Shown here: one piece after another, positions 1 to 8,159 of the stretch
Numbering within the stretch: position 1 is the stretch's first letter
Layout of the letters: every line of letters starts with the position of its first letter
Source: Devosia sp. Root436
GTDB lineage: Bacteria > Pseudomonadota > Alphaproteobacteria > Rhizobiales > Devosiaceae
NCBI RefSeq assembly: GCF_001426345.1
Contig: NZ_LMEM01000010.1
Coordinates: 390,969 to 454,968 of the forward strand
Reading direction: 5' to 3'
DNA: 64,000 nucleotides
Made by a program: the position numbers and the translations under genes
The notes under the pieces: model-generated
Databases searched by the model: none
The model's input: only the letters and a program-made list of their open reading frames with translations
What the model was told of the DNA's origin: nothing

Positions 1-32
1 GATAGCGGCCGCGGCCGCGGCCTGAAACAACA

Positions 33-63
33 GAAGCCACCCCAGGAGGCGTGGGGTGGCTTC
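33..63 (-). terminator. Rho-independent terminator after the EF-hand gene
   Basis: An 11-bp perfect inverted repeat (33-43 with 53-63, 9-nt loop) lies 31 nt downstream of the EF-hand gene's stop on the minus strand. It is followed on that strand by a moderately T-rich stretch, so a weak intrinsic terminator is the simplest reading. Confidence 0.6.
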
Positions 64-94
64 ATGGGACGCCCGGGGGAGGGCGTCAGCGGGA

Positions 95-352
95 TTAGCT
101 GGCCGGGACAGCCGGGGCCGCCGAAGCGGCAACCAGTGCGTCGTATTCTTCGGCGGACAGATCGCCATTGGCGTCGATATCGGCAGCCGTGAAGGCCTCT
201 TCGGTCAGGTGGGGCCAGGCAACCTGGGCCTCGGCCAGGGATACGCCGCCGCTGGCATCCGCATCAACGGTCGCGAAATCGGTGGCAGCCTGGGCGAACG
301 CGGCGGTCGAAAGGCCGAGAACGACGAGGGACGACAGGATGATCTTCTTCAT
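95..352 (-). CDS. Small secreted EF-hand domain protein
   Basis: An 85-residue protein beginning MKKIILSSLVVLGLSTAAFAQ, a clear Sec signal peptide ending at an AFA-Q cleavage site. The mature part holds two EF-hand-like loops, DADASGGVSLAE and DIDANGDLSAEE, each with Asp/Asn/Ser at calcium-ligand positions and Glu at position 12, then an Ala/Pro-rich end. The first loop has Gly at position 7 and may bind weakly. The frame stays open upstream, but the signal peptide fixes this ATG. Likely a periplasmic calcium-binding or structural protein; partner unknown. It stands alone and ends in its own terminator. Confidence 0.8.
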   Translation of the reverse strand: MKKIILSSLVVLGLSTAAFAQAATDFATVDADASGGVSLAEAQVAWPHLTEEAFTAADIDANGDLSAEEYDALVAASAAPAVPAS

Positions 353-736
353 GGGAGGTGAGCTCCAATGTTGGGGAGAAAAACGGTGACCGGTTAGCCG
401 GTCTCCGACGAGCCACTCTCCTGCGGCCCGTGAGACAGACAATGATTTCCCAATGTGTCTCGTCCGGGCCCGAAAATCGGCGGTGGTCGGGATTTACTGC
501 GGCAAAATCCGGGCAGTAACGCCAGACGAAAAGACAGATGTAATCGTCAAGACTACCAATTCAATCTAATGTCGTGATGAAATAATACTGCGCGAATAAT
601 TTGCCTGACGCTGCGACATTTTGGTACGCACAAAACCAACGCCAAGACACGGTGCCATGATTTTCTATCACGGCGCCGTGAAGCGGATTATCTTCCACTC
701 ACGAGCAAGTGAAACGGAAGTCCAACGGCGCCGGCG
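353..736. other. Intergenic region, no gene seen
   Basis: This 384-nt stretch separates the EF-hand gene start from the carbonic anhydrase stop. No convincing ORF is present. An AT-rich patch at about 540-610 stands out against the GC-rich background and may hold the promoter for the EF-hand gene. A 14-bp perfect palindrome, TCACGGCGCCGTGA, sits at 668-681 and could be an operator or the stem of a carbonic anhydrase terminator. Confidence 0.4.
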
Positions 737-1378
737 TCAGAGATTGGGACGGACGAAATCGCCGCTATCGGCGTCCATCACCCAGAGTTCGCCCGTCGAG
801 ATATCGAACCAGGCGCCATGCAGGGCGAGCTTGCCCTCGGTTTCGAGCGCTTTGACATAGGGGAAGGTGCGCAGATTGCGGATGGAGTTGCGAATCGATA
901 TGCGCTCGAGGGCCGTCTGGCGCTCGCTTTGCGTCATCAGGCTGTTCTTGCCGAGCTGGCCGGGCAATTCGCCGAGCATGGCCATCCACTTGCCGATGAA
1001 GTCGCCGGCATCGAGCGGCGCGGCATCGGGTGCCAGCGCGGCCTTGATGCCGCCGCAGCGGCCATGCCCCATGATAACGATATTGGCGATGTTGAGCGCC
1101 TTGACCGCAAATTCGATGCCGGCCGAAGTGCCGTGCTGGCCGGCATCGGGCTGGTAGGTCGGCACCAGGTTGGCCACGTTGCGCAACACGAACATCTCGC
1201 CGGGTCCAGCGTCGAAGATCATTTCGGGCGCGGCGCGGCTGTCGCAGCAGGCGATGATCATGGTGGACGGGTTCTGGCCCTCGGCGGCCAAGTCGCGAAT
1301 CCGGTCCTTCTCTCGGGAATAGCGGCCCGCCATGAAGTTGGCGTGACCCTGGAGCAGGTAGTCGGGAAAGCTGTGCAT
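737..1378 (-). CDS. Beta-class carbonic anhydrase
   Basis: A 213-residue protein that interconverts CO2 and bicarbonate. The zinc site is visible: C44 and D46 in CCDSR, then H105 and C108 in HGRCGG. The region around VLRNVANLV and the GTSAGIEFAV helix are also typical of bacterial beta-CAs. The start at MHSFPDYLLQGH gives normal family length; the upstream in-frame extension has no protein-like character. It is divergent from the DUF1737 gene with 72 nt between start codons, so promoters may overlap. Cytosolic; likely supplies bicarbonate to carboxylases. Confidence 0.92.
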   Translation of the reverse strand: MHSFPDYLLQGHANFMAGRYSREKDRIRDLAAEGQNPSTMIIACCDSRAAPEMIFDAGPGEMFVLRNVANLVPTYQPDAGQHGTSAGIEFAVKALNIANIVIMGHGRCGGIKAALAPDAAPLDAGDFIGKWMAMLGELPGQLGKNSLMTQSERQTALERISIRNSIRNLRTFPYVKALETEGKLALHGAWFDISTGELWVMDADSGDFVRPNL

Positions 1379-1450
1379 GGCATTTCGATTAGCGCTAAGA
1401 TCGGTCGAGATCAACTGCGGCGAACGCCGTGCCGCGCATCGGGGCCATGC

Positions 1451-1657
1451 ATGCTCATCTACCGCTTCCTCACCGGCGAGGACGACGCCGCTTTCTGCCA
1501 CAAGGTTACCAAGGCCCTGAGCGAAGGCTGGCAGCTCCACGGCTCGCCCACTTATGCCTATGACGGCTTCTCAAAAAAGATGAAGGCCGGCCAGGCCGTG
1601 ACCCGCATCGCCAGGGACCAGCCCTACGACCCGGACAAGAAGCTGGTGGATTTCTAG
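1451..1657 (+). CDS. DUF1737 domain protein
   Basis: A 68-residue protein starting MLIYRFLTGEDD, with the pattern of the DUF1737 family: a short acidic/aromatic N-terminus, a VTKALSEGWQLHGSP helix and a PTYAYDG strand. The family is small, cytosolic and of unknown function, though often described as ligand- or nucleotide-binding. It occupies only the 3' end of a longer open frame lying antisense to the carbonic anhydrase gene; the ATG at 1451 is chosen because recognisable sequence begins exactly there. Confidence 0.78.
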   Translation: MLIYRFLTGEDDAAFCHKVTKALSEGWQLHGSPTYAYDGFSKKMKAGQAVTRIARDQPYDPDKKLVDF

Positions 1658-1676
1658 TCCTGCCAGGCGTGGTGTT

Positions 1677-1796
1677 CCCCCTCGCCCCTTGAGGGAGAGG
1701 GCGGCAATTTCCTCGTTCAGAGGAAATTACCGGGTGAGGGGTGCTGCGCTCGCCCATGCTTTAATGCCAGTGGAAGCAATCCTCATCCGCCCGGAG
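1677..1796. repeat. Palindromic repeat family A, copy 1 (truncated)
   Basis: The left arm is a hairpin (CCCCTTGAGGGAGAGGG type), followed by a second GGAAATT hairpin and the common GGGTGAGGGG core. It matches the reverse complement of the copy at 45.9 kb, including the CTCGCCCATGCTT spacer, but the right arm has decayed after about 1790. It lies between the DUF1737 and nudK-like genes, which converge, and may help terminate either. Confidence 0.7.
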
Positions 1797-1817
1797 CCTG
1801 CTTTCGTGCATGGCTGC

Positions 1818-2405
1818 CTAAACCGCCCCCCCCGCCGCCAGTCTGAGCGCCAGCGCCTGCAGCATCAATATCGTCTTGCCGTCGACGATGCTGCCCGCCT
1901 TCACCATGGCCAGGGCTTCGTCGAGGCCAAGCTCGAACACTTCGATATCCTCGCCTTCCTCGGCCAGCCCGCCGCCGCTCGCGGCCTGCTGGCCCGGCGT
2001 GTAGCGGCCAAGGAAGCAGGCGCATTTTTCGGTCACCGAGCCGGGGCTCATATAGGCGTCGAACAGGAAGATCATGGTTTCGGGGGCGTAGCCGGTTTCC
2101 TCCATGGCCTCGCGGCGGGCGGCAATTTCGGGTAGCTCGCCGTCGAGCAGGCCGGCAGGCGCCTCGATCAGCCAGGCCGGATCGCCGTTGACCTGGGCCG
2201 GCAGGCGAAACTGGCGCGTCAGGATCAGGGTGCGCGCGGCCGGGGCGAACAGCAGAACGGCGGCGGCGCTGCCATGGTCGTAAACCTCGCGCTGCACGGT
2301 CTGCCGCGTGCCGTCGCGCCTGATATGGTCGACCTCGTAGCGGTCCAGCCGCCCCCAGCCATGGGCCAGCGGGGTGACGCTCAGAATCGTGACGGGTTCG
2401 GTCAT
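1818..2405 (-). CDS. nudK: NudK-like Nudix hydrolase (GDP-mannose/ADP-ribose pyrophosphatase group)
   Basis: A 195-residue Nudix protein that should hydrolyse a nucleoside-diphosphate sugar to a nucleotide and a sugar phosphate. The Nudix helix runs from G85 to Y106 (GLLDGELPE, then RREAMEETGY). Flanking motifs QREVYDHG, LTRQFRLP and YMSPGSVTE resemble E. coli NudK closely, as does the length. In the GX5E part of the signature the glutamate is one residue early (Leu at the canonical position), which leaves the REXXEE core intact. Substrate is inferred from family resemblance. Confidence 0.85.
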   Translation of the reverse strand: MTEPVTILSVTPLAHGWGRLDRYEVDHIRRDGTRQTVQREVYDHGSAAAVLLFAPAARTLILTRQFRLPAQVNGDPAWLIEAPAGLLDGELPEIAARREAMEETGYAPETMIFLFDAYMSPGSVTEKCACFLGRYTPGQQAASGGGLAEEGEDIEVFELGLDEALAMVKAGSIVDGKTILMLQALALRLAAGGAV

Positions 2406-2576
2406 GCGGGCTCCTTGATCGTCGGTCTTCTGCCCTAAACCAGGCCTTTCGGCCAGCCCGCAATCCTGAATGGCAGCTAAACGCGCAGTTCACGGCGGAG
2501 TGAAGTGGGGGTCGCTAGAAGCCCTCCCACCAGCGGCGGCCACCACGGCGCCGCACGCTTCAAAAGGGAAACTATC

Positions 2577-2996
2577 ATGTCCAACAAGACCTTCGCCTTC
2601 GCTTTCGCAATCGCCTCGATTGCCGGCTTCGCTGCCGCAATGCCGGCCCAGGCCGCCACCCGTTCGGTCGATATCCACCCCGAACTTTTCGCCAGCCGCT
2701 GTATCGCCCAGGGCGGCGCCATCGCCGCCGCCAACCCGACGCTGGCTTGCCAGACCCCGGAAACCACCATCGTCTGCAGCTTCATGACGCTCAATATCGC
2801 CCGTTGCGAATGGCCGGGCATCGAGGGCCAGGTCGCCGTCAACCGCATCATCGGCATGCAGGATGCCGAGGCCGTCGGCGGCTCGTCCGGCGCGATCAAG
2901 AAAGGCGGCGGTTTCAAGTTGCCCGACCTGCCGCTCGACAATGGCAATGGCGGCGGTGGCATCGATCTCCCCGACCTGCCGATCAAGTGGAACTGA
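2577..2996 (+). CDS. Small secreted protein of unknown function
   Basis: A 139-residue protein with a Sec signal peptide (MSNKTFAFAFAIASI to about PAQAA). The mature part has four cysteines (in SRCIAQG, LACQTP, IVCSF and ARCEW), probably two disulfides, then a Gly-rich tail with the repeated motif LPDLP. I do not recognise a family. Start chosen at the ATG with an AAAGGGAA ribosome site; the upstream in-frame extension lacks protein-like sequence. A strong terminator follows at 3021, so it is probably a single-gene transcript. Confidence 0.7.
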   Translation: MSNKTFAFAFAIASIAGFAAAMPAQAATRSVDIHPELFASRCIAQGGAIAAANPTLACQTPETTIVCSFMTLNIARCEWPGIEGQVAVNRIIGMQDAEAVGGSSGAIKKGGGFKLPDLPLDNGNGGGGIDLPDLPIKWN

Positions 2997-3020
2997 TCCG
3001 GCTACATCCGCCGGCCATGG

Positions 3021-3055
3021 AACTGCCCCCGGGTCGATCCGGGGGCAGTTTCGTT
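3021..3055 (+). terminator. Rho-independent terminator
   Basis: A 12-bp perfect stem (3021-3032 with 3039-3050, 6-nt loop) begins 24 nt after the small secreted protein gene and is followed by a short T-rich run. Confidence 0.8.
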
Positions 3056-3131
3056 GCAATGCCTTCAGGTTCGGCGCGCTTTCGTCGTCGAGATTGGCCA
3101 CGATAGTCCGGAGGCCGCTATCCGCCGGGCG

Positions 3132-4016
3132 CTATTTCAGCGGCAGATACAGTTCCACCACCACTTCATGGGCCTGCACCTCCGGAATGCGGGAGAGCCA
3201 GCGCTTGCTGTACATCGGGAAGTCGCGGGCTTCCTCGCCGCTGGCCGGAAGCCAGTCGCGATAGAGATAGAGCGCGGCGGGCTCCAGGTTGTTGGTATTG
3301 CCGGGATAGCGCAGCACCGCGCAGCGACCGCCGGGAATCATGCCGGCTTTCACCCGCTCGTCGTTCGGACCGACCGGCAGGTCGGTCCCGACACACAGGT
3401 CCATGCTGTAATCGGCGGGGTTCGCGGGCTCCCGCTCGGACCGGAAGACCATGTAGGTGGGACTGGTTTCGGGCGACAGGCCGGCCGCCTTGCGCCAGGC
3501 AATGAAGTGCTGGCGGGTATCGGCGATGGTTGTCCGCTCGCCCCGGTGTTCGATCATCGCCACCGGCGTCGGGGGCACCTCGTGGATCGTCACGTCGTTA
3601 TCGTCAAAGATTATCTGCATGAGGGTGTTCCTTGCTATGTCGAGTGGCCCGAAGGCCATAAGCCACGACCCCCAATCGGGAGACTTCCGGAACGCGGACG
3701 GCGATTGCCCCAGCCGTTGCCGAAAGGCGCGGGCGAAGGCGTCGGGCGCGTCGTAACCGGCATCCATCGCGATATCGGTGACGCTTGCGGCGCCCTCCGA
3801 AGCCAGCCGGTGCGAAGCGCGCTTCATACGGGCCAGCTGGACATAGCGGTGCACGGACAATCCGAAGGTCGCCGTGAACTGCCGGTGGAAATGAAATTTC
3901 GAGAAGGCGGCAACCCGGCTCACCGTTTCCAGGTCCAGATCGCCATCGAGCTGCTGGTCGATATGGTCCAGCACCCGCTGCATCCGGGCCTGGTAATTTT
4001 GAAGCGGCGTCGTCAT
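3132..4016 (-). CDS. AraC-family regulator with GyrI-like effector domain
   Basis: A 294-residue protein. Residues about 10-110 form the double helix-turn-helix of the AraC/XylS family (FSKFHFHRQFTATFG; DIAMDAGYDAPDAFARAF). Residues about 140-294 form a GyrI-like (SOUL/BmrR-type) small-molecule binding domain, including VPPTPVAMIEHRGE and VQAHEVVVELYLPLK. This N-terminal DNA-binding plus C-terminal sensor layout is that of Rob and related regulators of drug or stress responses. Start at MTTPLQNYQ, preceded by GGAGAACGG. It is divergent from sdhC across 281 nt; there is no evidence that it controls sdh. Confidence 0.88.
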   Translation of the reverse strand: MTTPLQNYQARMQRVLDHIDQQLDGDLDLETVSRVAAFSKFHFHRQFTATFGLSVHRYVQLARMKRASHRLASEGAASVTDIAMDAGYDAPDAFARAFRQRLGQSPSAFRKSPDWGSWLMAFGPLDIARNTLMQIIFDDNDVTIHEVPPTPVAMIEHRGERTTIADTRQHFIAWRKAAGLSPETSPTYMVFRSEREPANPADYSMDLCVGTDLPVGPNDERVKAGMIPGGRCAVLRYPGNTNNLEPAALYLYRDWLPASGEEARDFPMYSKRWLSRIPEVQAHEVVVELYLPLK

Positions 4017-4297
4017 CGTCCCGTTCTCCGTGGCGGCGTCATCTAGCTGCCCTGGTCCTCGGCGCGCTCGACCGATCTTGCGGTTTCGGGCCCGACTGCC
4101 GGAAACGCCCGACGCATCCAAGCGTGCTTGGTCGTGCCGTTCCTCTGCGTTCCGCGCACATCGAGTGCGCCATACGAACAAAGTGCGACATGCGCCAAAA
4201 GTCGCAGGCGGACGCTTTGATTTTGTAACCTTTGGGCGCTAGAAGTCCCGAACCATTCCAAACTGCGAGCGGCCAAGCCGCATGCCAGCGAGGCTTC

Positions 4298-4684
4298 ATG
4301 ACGGTTCGCTCCCGCCCCCTTTCTCCGCATCTGCAAATCTACCGCTGGACCATCACGATGACGATGTCGATCGTCCATCGCGCCACCGGCATCGCCAATT
4401 ATGCCGGCATGGCGCTGCTGGCGCTCTGGCTCGGGGCCGCCGCCTGGGGGCAGGAACCGCTCAATGCGGTCAATGACATTTATGGCTCCTGGTTCGGCCA
4501 GCTCGTGCTGTTCGGCTTCACCTGGAGCCTGATCCACCACATGCTGGGTGGCCTGCGCCACTTCATCTGGGATTTCATCATCGGCATGGAGCCGGGGCAG
4601 CGCGAGGCGCTGGCCTGGGCCAATCTGATCGGTTCCATCGTCCTGACCCTGTTGGTCTGGACCGTTTTCGTCTGGATGGCATGA
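4298..4684 (+). CDS. sdhC: Succinate dehydrogenase cytochrome b556 subunit
   Basis: A 128-residue membrane anchor of complex II. The N-terminus RPLSPHLQIYRW and the SIVHRATG motif are the SdhC signature (quinone-site Ser and Arg). Three transmembrane segments are visible, and SLIHHMLGGLRH carries the heme-ligand histidine region. Start chosen at ATG 4298, where the conserved N-terminus begins; the frame stays open upstream. The last codons overlap sdhD in an ATGA junction, so the two anchors are translationally coupled. Confidence 0.95.
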   Translation: MTVRSRPLSPHLQIYRWTITMTMSIVHRATGIANYAGMALLALWLGAAAWGQEPLNAVNDIYGSWFGQLVLFGFTWSLIHHMLGGLRHFIWDFIIGMEPGQREALAWANLIGSIVLTLLVWTVFVWMA

Positions 4685-5076
4685 TGCGCGAAACCGTCAT
4701 CACCCGCGACATGGTCGCCAATCCCAAGACGGCCTATGGCAACAAGAAGGCCTCGACCCGTCATTTCATCACCCAGCGGCTGACCGGGGCGATCAATATC
4801 GCCTTCCTGGTCTTGCTGCTCTTCGTCGTGGTGCGGCTGGCCGGGCAGGACCGGCTCGATATGGTGGCGGTGCTGGGCAATGGCTGGATCGGCCTGCCGC
4901 TGGCGGTTTTGCTGGTGATCGTGGCCATCCACATGCGCAACGGCATGCGCGATGTGCTGGAAGATTATTTCGCGGGCAGCCTCTATCGCCTGCTGATGCT
5001 GCTCAACACCTTGTTCTGCATTCTCGTCGCGGTGGCCGGGGTCGCCGCGCTTCTCAAGCTCGTCTTCTGGGGTTAG
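4681..5076 (+). CDS. sdhD: Succinate dehydrogenase membrane anchor subunit
   Basis: A 131-residue membrane protein with three hydrophobic segments (from about INIAFLVLLLFVVV, LPLAVLLVIVAIH and LLMLLNTLFCILVAVAG). HMRNGMRDVLEDY between them supplies the histidine and polar residues expected at the heme/quinone face of SdhD. Two adjacent ATGs (4681, 4684) could serve as start; the first overlaps the sdhC stop by four bases. The stop is followed three bases later by sdhA. Confidence 0.94.
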   Translation: MMRETVITRDMVANPKTAYGNKKASTRHFITQRLTGAINIAFLVLLLFVVVRLAGQDRLDMVAVLGNGWIGLPLAVLLVIVAIHMRNGMRDVLEDYFAGSLYRLLMLLNTLFCILVAVAGVAALLKLVFWG

Positions 5077-5079
5077 CCG

Positions 5080-6891
5080 ATGGCCACTTACGAACTCATC
5101 GACCACGAATTCGACGTGGTGGTGGTCGGCGCCGGCGGCGCGGGCCTGCGCGCCACGCTCGGCATGGCCGAACAGGGCTTCAACACCGCCTGCATCACCA
5201 AGGTCTTCCCCACCCGCAGCCACACCGTGGCGGCGCAGGGCGGCATTGCCGCCTCGCTGCAGAATATGGGGCCGGATTCCTGGCAGTGGCACATGTACGA
5301 CACCGTCAAGGGGTCGGACTGGCTGGGCGACAATGACGCCATGGAATATCTCGCGCGCGAGGCGCCGGCGGCCATCTATGAGCTCGAGCATTACGGCGTG
5401 CCGTTTTCGCGCACCAATGAAGGCAAGATCTACCAGCGCCCCTTCGGCGGCCACATGACCGAATTCGGCGAAGGCCCGCCGGTGCAGCGCACCTGCGCCG
5501 CCGCCGACCGCACCGGCCACGCGATCCTGCACACCCTCTACGGCCAGTCGCTGCGCAACGACGCGCAGTTCTTCATCGAATATTTCGCGCTCGACCTGAT
5601 CATGGGCGATAACGGCGAATGCCAGGGCGTCATCGCCTGGAAGCTCGACGACGGCACGCTGCACCGCTTCCGCGCCAAGCTCGTGGTGCTGGCCACCGGC
5701 GGCTATGGCCGCTCCTATTTCTCCGCCACCTCGGCCCATACCTGCACCGGCGACGGAAATGGCATGGTTGCCCGCGCCGGGCTGCCGCTGCAGGACATGG
5801 AATTTGTCCAGTTCCACCCCACCGGCATCTATGGCGCCGGCGTGCTGATCACCGAAGGCGCGCGCGGCGAAGGCGGTTACCTCACCAATTCGGAGGGCGA
5901 GCGCTTCATGGAGCGCTATGCCCCCAATGCCAAGGACCTGGCGTCGCGCGACGTCGTTTCCCGCTGCATGACGCTCGAAATCCGCGAAGGGCGGGGCGTT
6001 GGTCCTAAGAAGGACCACATCTACCTGCATTTGGACCACCTCGACCCAAAAGTGCTGCATGAGCGCCTGCCGGGCATTACCGAATCGGCAAAAATCTTTG
6101 CCGGCGTCGACCTGACGCGCGAGCCGATCCCGGTGCTGCCGACGGTGCACTACAATATGGGCGGCATCCCTGCCAATTATCATGGCGAAGTGCTCGACCC
6201 GACGCCGGACAATCCCGACCGGATCGTGCCGGGCCTGATGGCCGTGGGCGAAGCGGCCTGCGCGTCGGTGCATGGCGCCAACCGCCTGGGCTCCAACTCG
6301 CTCACCGACCTCGTGGTCTTCGGCCGCGCCGCTGCCATCCGCGCCGGCAAGGTGGTGGATAAATCGGCACCGATCCCCGGCATCAATGCGGCACAGGATG
6401 CGAAGATCCTGGCCCGCCTCGATCGCCTGCGCAATGCGGCCGGCTCCCAGCCCACCGCCAAGCTGCGCGACGAGATGCAGCGCACCATGCAGGCCGATGC
6501 CGCCGTGTTCCGCACCGGCGCCTCGCTCAAGAGCGGCGTCAAAGGCATGAGCGAGATCTATTCCCGCCTCAAGGACGTGCAGGTCACCGATCGCAGCCTG
6601 ATCTGGAATACCGACCTGGTCGAAACGCTCGAGCTCGAAAACCTCATGGCCAATGCCATGGTGACCGTCGTCTCGGCCGAAGCCCGCCACGAAAGCCGCG
6701 GCGCCCATGCCCACGAGGATTTCCCCTCCCGCGACGACGAAAACTGGCGCAAGCACACGCTGAGCTGGATCGATACCGACACCGGCGCCGTCCGCCTCGG
6801 CTACCGGCCCGTGCATGTCGATCCGCTGACGGCGCAAAGCGAAGGCGGCATCGACCTCAAGAAGATCGCGCCCAAGGCGAGGGTCTATTGA
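5080..6891 (+). CDS. sdhA: Succinate dehydrogenase flavoprotein subunit
   Basis: A 603-residue catalytic subunit oxidising succinate to fumarate. The FAD dinucleotide fold [12 protein letters not shown] is at 13-25; H48 in [10 protein letters not shown] is the covalent FAD attachment site. [26 protein letters not shown] and [12 protein letters not shown] are conserved active-site and FAD-binding segments. The length is normal for the family. The stop TGA shares one base with the ATG of a small secreted protein gene that interrupts the usual sdhA-sdhB adjacency. Confidence 0.97.
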   Translation: MATYELIDHEFDVVVVGAGGAGLRATLGMAEQGFNTACITKVFPTRSHTVAAQGGIAASLQNMGPDSWQWHMYDTVKGSDWLGDNDAMEYLAREAPAAIYELEHYGVPFSRTNEGKIYQRPFGGHMTEFGEGPPVQRTCAAADRTGHAILHTLYGQSLRNDAQFFIEYFALDLIMGDNGECQGVIAWKLDDGTLHRFRAKLVVLATGGYGRSYFSATSAHTCTGDGNGMVARAGLPLQDMEFVQFHPTGIYGAGVLITEGARGEGGYLTNSEGERFMERYAPNAKDLASRDVVSRCMTLEIREGRGVGPKKDHIYLHLDHLDPKVLHERLPGITESAKIFAGVDLTREPIPVLPTVHYNMGGIPANYHGEVLDPTPDNPDRIVPGLMAVGEAACASVHGANRLGSNSLTDLVVFGRAAAIRAGKVVDKSAPIPGINAAQDAKILARLDRLRNAAGSQPTAKLRDEMQRTMQADAAVFRTGASLKSGVKGMSEIYSRLKDVQVTDRSLIWNTDLVETLELENLMANAMVTVVSAEARHESRGAHAHEDFPSRDDENWRKHTLSWIDTDTGAVRLGYRPVHVDPLTAQSEGGIDLKKIAPKARVY

Positions 6892-7181
6892 TGCGCACGC
6901 CTCTCGCTTTCGCCGCCCTGCTGCTGCTGACCGCCCCCGCCTTCGCTGCGCCGACCCAGGCGCAAAAGGATGAATTTTACGCGGTCTGCATGGGTATCGC
7001 GCAGAATGACACCTTGTGTTCCTGCAAGGCCGATGCGGCGATGACGCTGATCGACGAGCGGATGATGGGATACGTCATCGCCGGGATGAAGGGCGGGGCC
7101 GTCGGCGAACCCGACGACGTCGCGGGCGCCCGCGCTCGATACCTCCAGGAATCCAATCGGGCCTGCGGATTGAACTACTGA
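6891..7181 (+). CDS. Small secreted cysteine-containing protein inside the sdh operon
   Basis: A 96-residue protein whose ATG overlaps the sdhA stop by one base (TGATG), so it is translationally coupled to sdh[20 protein letters not shown] is a clear signal peptide. The mature part has cysteines in AVCMGIAQ, TLCSCKAD and RACGLNY, suggesting disulfides or metal binding in the periplasm. I recognise no family. Being exported, it cannot be a matrix-side complex II subunit; its place in the operon suggests a link to respiration or simply co-expression. An in-frame TTG one codon earlier is a less likely start. Confidence 0.75.
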   Translation: MRTPLAFAALLLLTAPAFAAPTQAQKDEFYAVCMGIAQNDTLCSCKADAAMTLIDERMMGYVIAGMKGGAVGEPDDVAGARARYLQESNRACGLNY

Positions 7182-7206
7182 TGAAGGACGTCCGCTTCAC
7201 CCACCA

Positions 7207-7234
7207 CGTCATTCCCGCTTTCGCGGGAATGACG
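7207..7234. repeat. Family C palindrome (ATTCCCGC...GCGGGAAT)
   Basis: A 12-bp perfect stem (7207-7218 with 7223-7234, 4-nt loop) sits in the 108-nt gap between the small secreted gene and sdhB. The sequence CGTCATTCCCGCTTTCGCGG belongs to a widespread intergenic palindrome type of proteobacteria. There is no T-run, so full termination is unlikely, but it could stabilise the upstream sdh mRNA. Confidence 0.75.
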
Positions 7235-7289
7235 CTGCGGTTGAAACAAATTCAGTGCCGGTTGAGCGGCGCTTAGGAAAGGACCAAAA

Positions 7290-8072
7290 ATGGTCGAACT
7301 GATGCTCCCCAAGGCCGATCGCCCCGTAAAGGGCAAGACCTGGCCCAAGCCCGCCAATGCCAGCCGGCTGCGCGAGTATCACATCTATCGCTACGATCCC
7401 GACCAGGGCGCCAATCCGCGCATCGACACCTATTTCGTCGACCTCGACGATTGCGGCCCGATGATCCTGGACGGCCTGCTCTGGATCAAGAACAAGGTCG
7501 ATCCGACCCTGACCCTGCGCCGCTCCTGCCGCGAGGGCATCTGCGGCTCCTGCTCGATGAATATCAACGGGCTCAACACCCTGGCCTGCACCAAGGGCAT
7601 GGATGACTCCACCGGCCCCATCAAGATCTACCCGCTGCCGCATATGCCCGTGGTCAAGGACCTGGTGCCCGACCTCACCACCTTCTATGCCCAGCACCGC
7701 GCCATCGAGCCCTGGCTCAAGACCACCTCGCCGACCCCGGACAAGGAATGGACCCAGTCGGTGCCGCAGCGCGCCAAGCTCGACGGGCTCTATGAGTGCA
7801 TTCTCTGCGCCTGCTGCTCCACCTCGTGCCCGAGCTATTGGTGGAATGGCGAAAAGTATCTCGGCCCGGCAGCCCTGCTGCAGGCCTATCGCTGGCTGAT
7901 CGATTCGCGTGACGAGACCACGCAGGAACGGCTCGACGACCTCGAGGACCCGTTCAAGCTCTATCGCTGCCACACCATCATGAACTGCGCCAAGGTCTGC
8001 CCCAAGGGCCTCAACCCGGCCAAGGCCATCGCCGAAATCAAGAAAATGATGGTAGAACGCAAGGCAGCCTAG
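7290..8072 (+). CDS. sdhB: Succinate dehydrogenase iron-sulfur subunit
   Basis: A 260-residue subunit that passes electrons from FAD to ubiquinone. The [2Fe-2S] ligands are C80, C85, C88 and C100 ([10 protein letters not shown] then LAC). The [4Fe-4S] and [3Fe-4S] ligands lie in [12 protein letters not shown] (170-181) and in [14 protein letters not shown] (from 227). TSCPSYWWN is the usual quinone-site neighbourhood. An AGGAAAGGA ribosome site precedes the ATG. It is separated from sdhA by a small secreted gene and a palindrome. Confidence 0.97.
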   Translation: MVELMLPKADRPVKGKTWPKPANASRLREYHIYRYDPDQGANPRIDTYFVDLDDCGPMILDGLLWIKNKVDPTLTLRRSCREGICGSCSMNINGLNTLACTKGMDDSTGPIKIYPLPHMPVVKDLVPDLTTFYAQHRAIEPWLKTTSPTPDKEWTQSVPQRAKLDGLYECILCACCSTSCPSYWWNGEKYLGPAALLQAYRWLIDSRDETTQERLDDLEDPFKLYRCHTIMNCAKVCPKGLNPAKAIAEIKKMMVERKAA

Positions 8073-8159
8073 TCCGCCATCGACAAAGGCGACCTGACGC
8101 AACGGGACGGACGACTGCCTCGTTTGCCGGGTCTCGGCAAATACCAGGAGTTCGCCGCT

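Noticed and set aside
4480..6837. A 785-codon open frame antisense to sdhC-sdhD-sdhA
   Set aside because: It is a high-GC shadow: the opposite strand encodes three unmistakable Sdh subunits, and the antisense product is His/Gly/Ala-rich with no recognisable domain.
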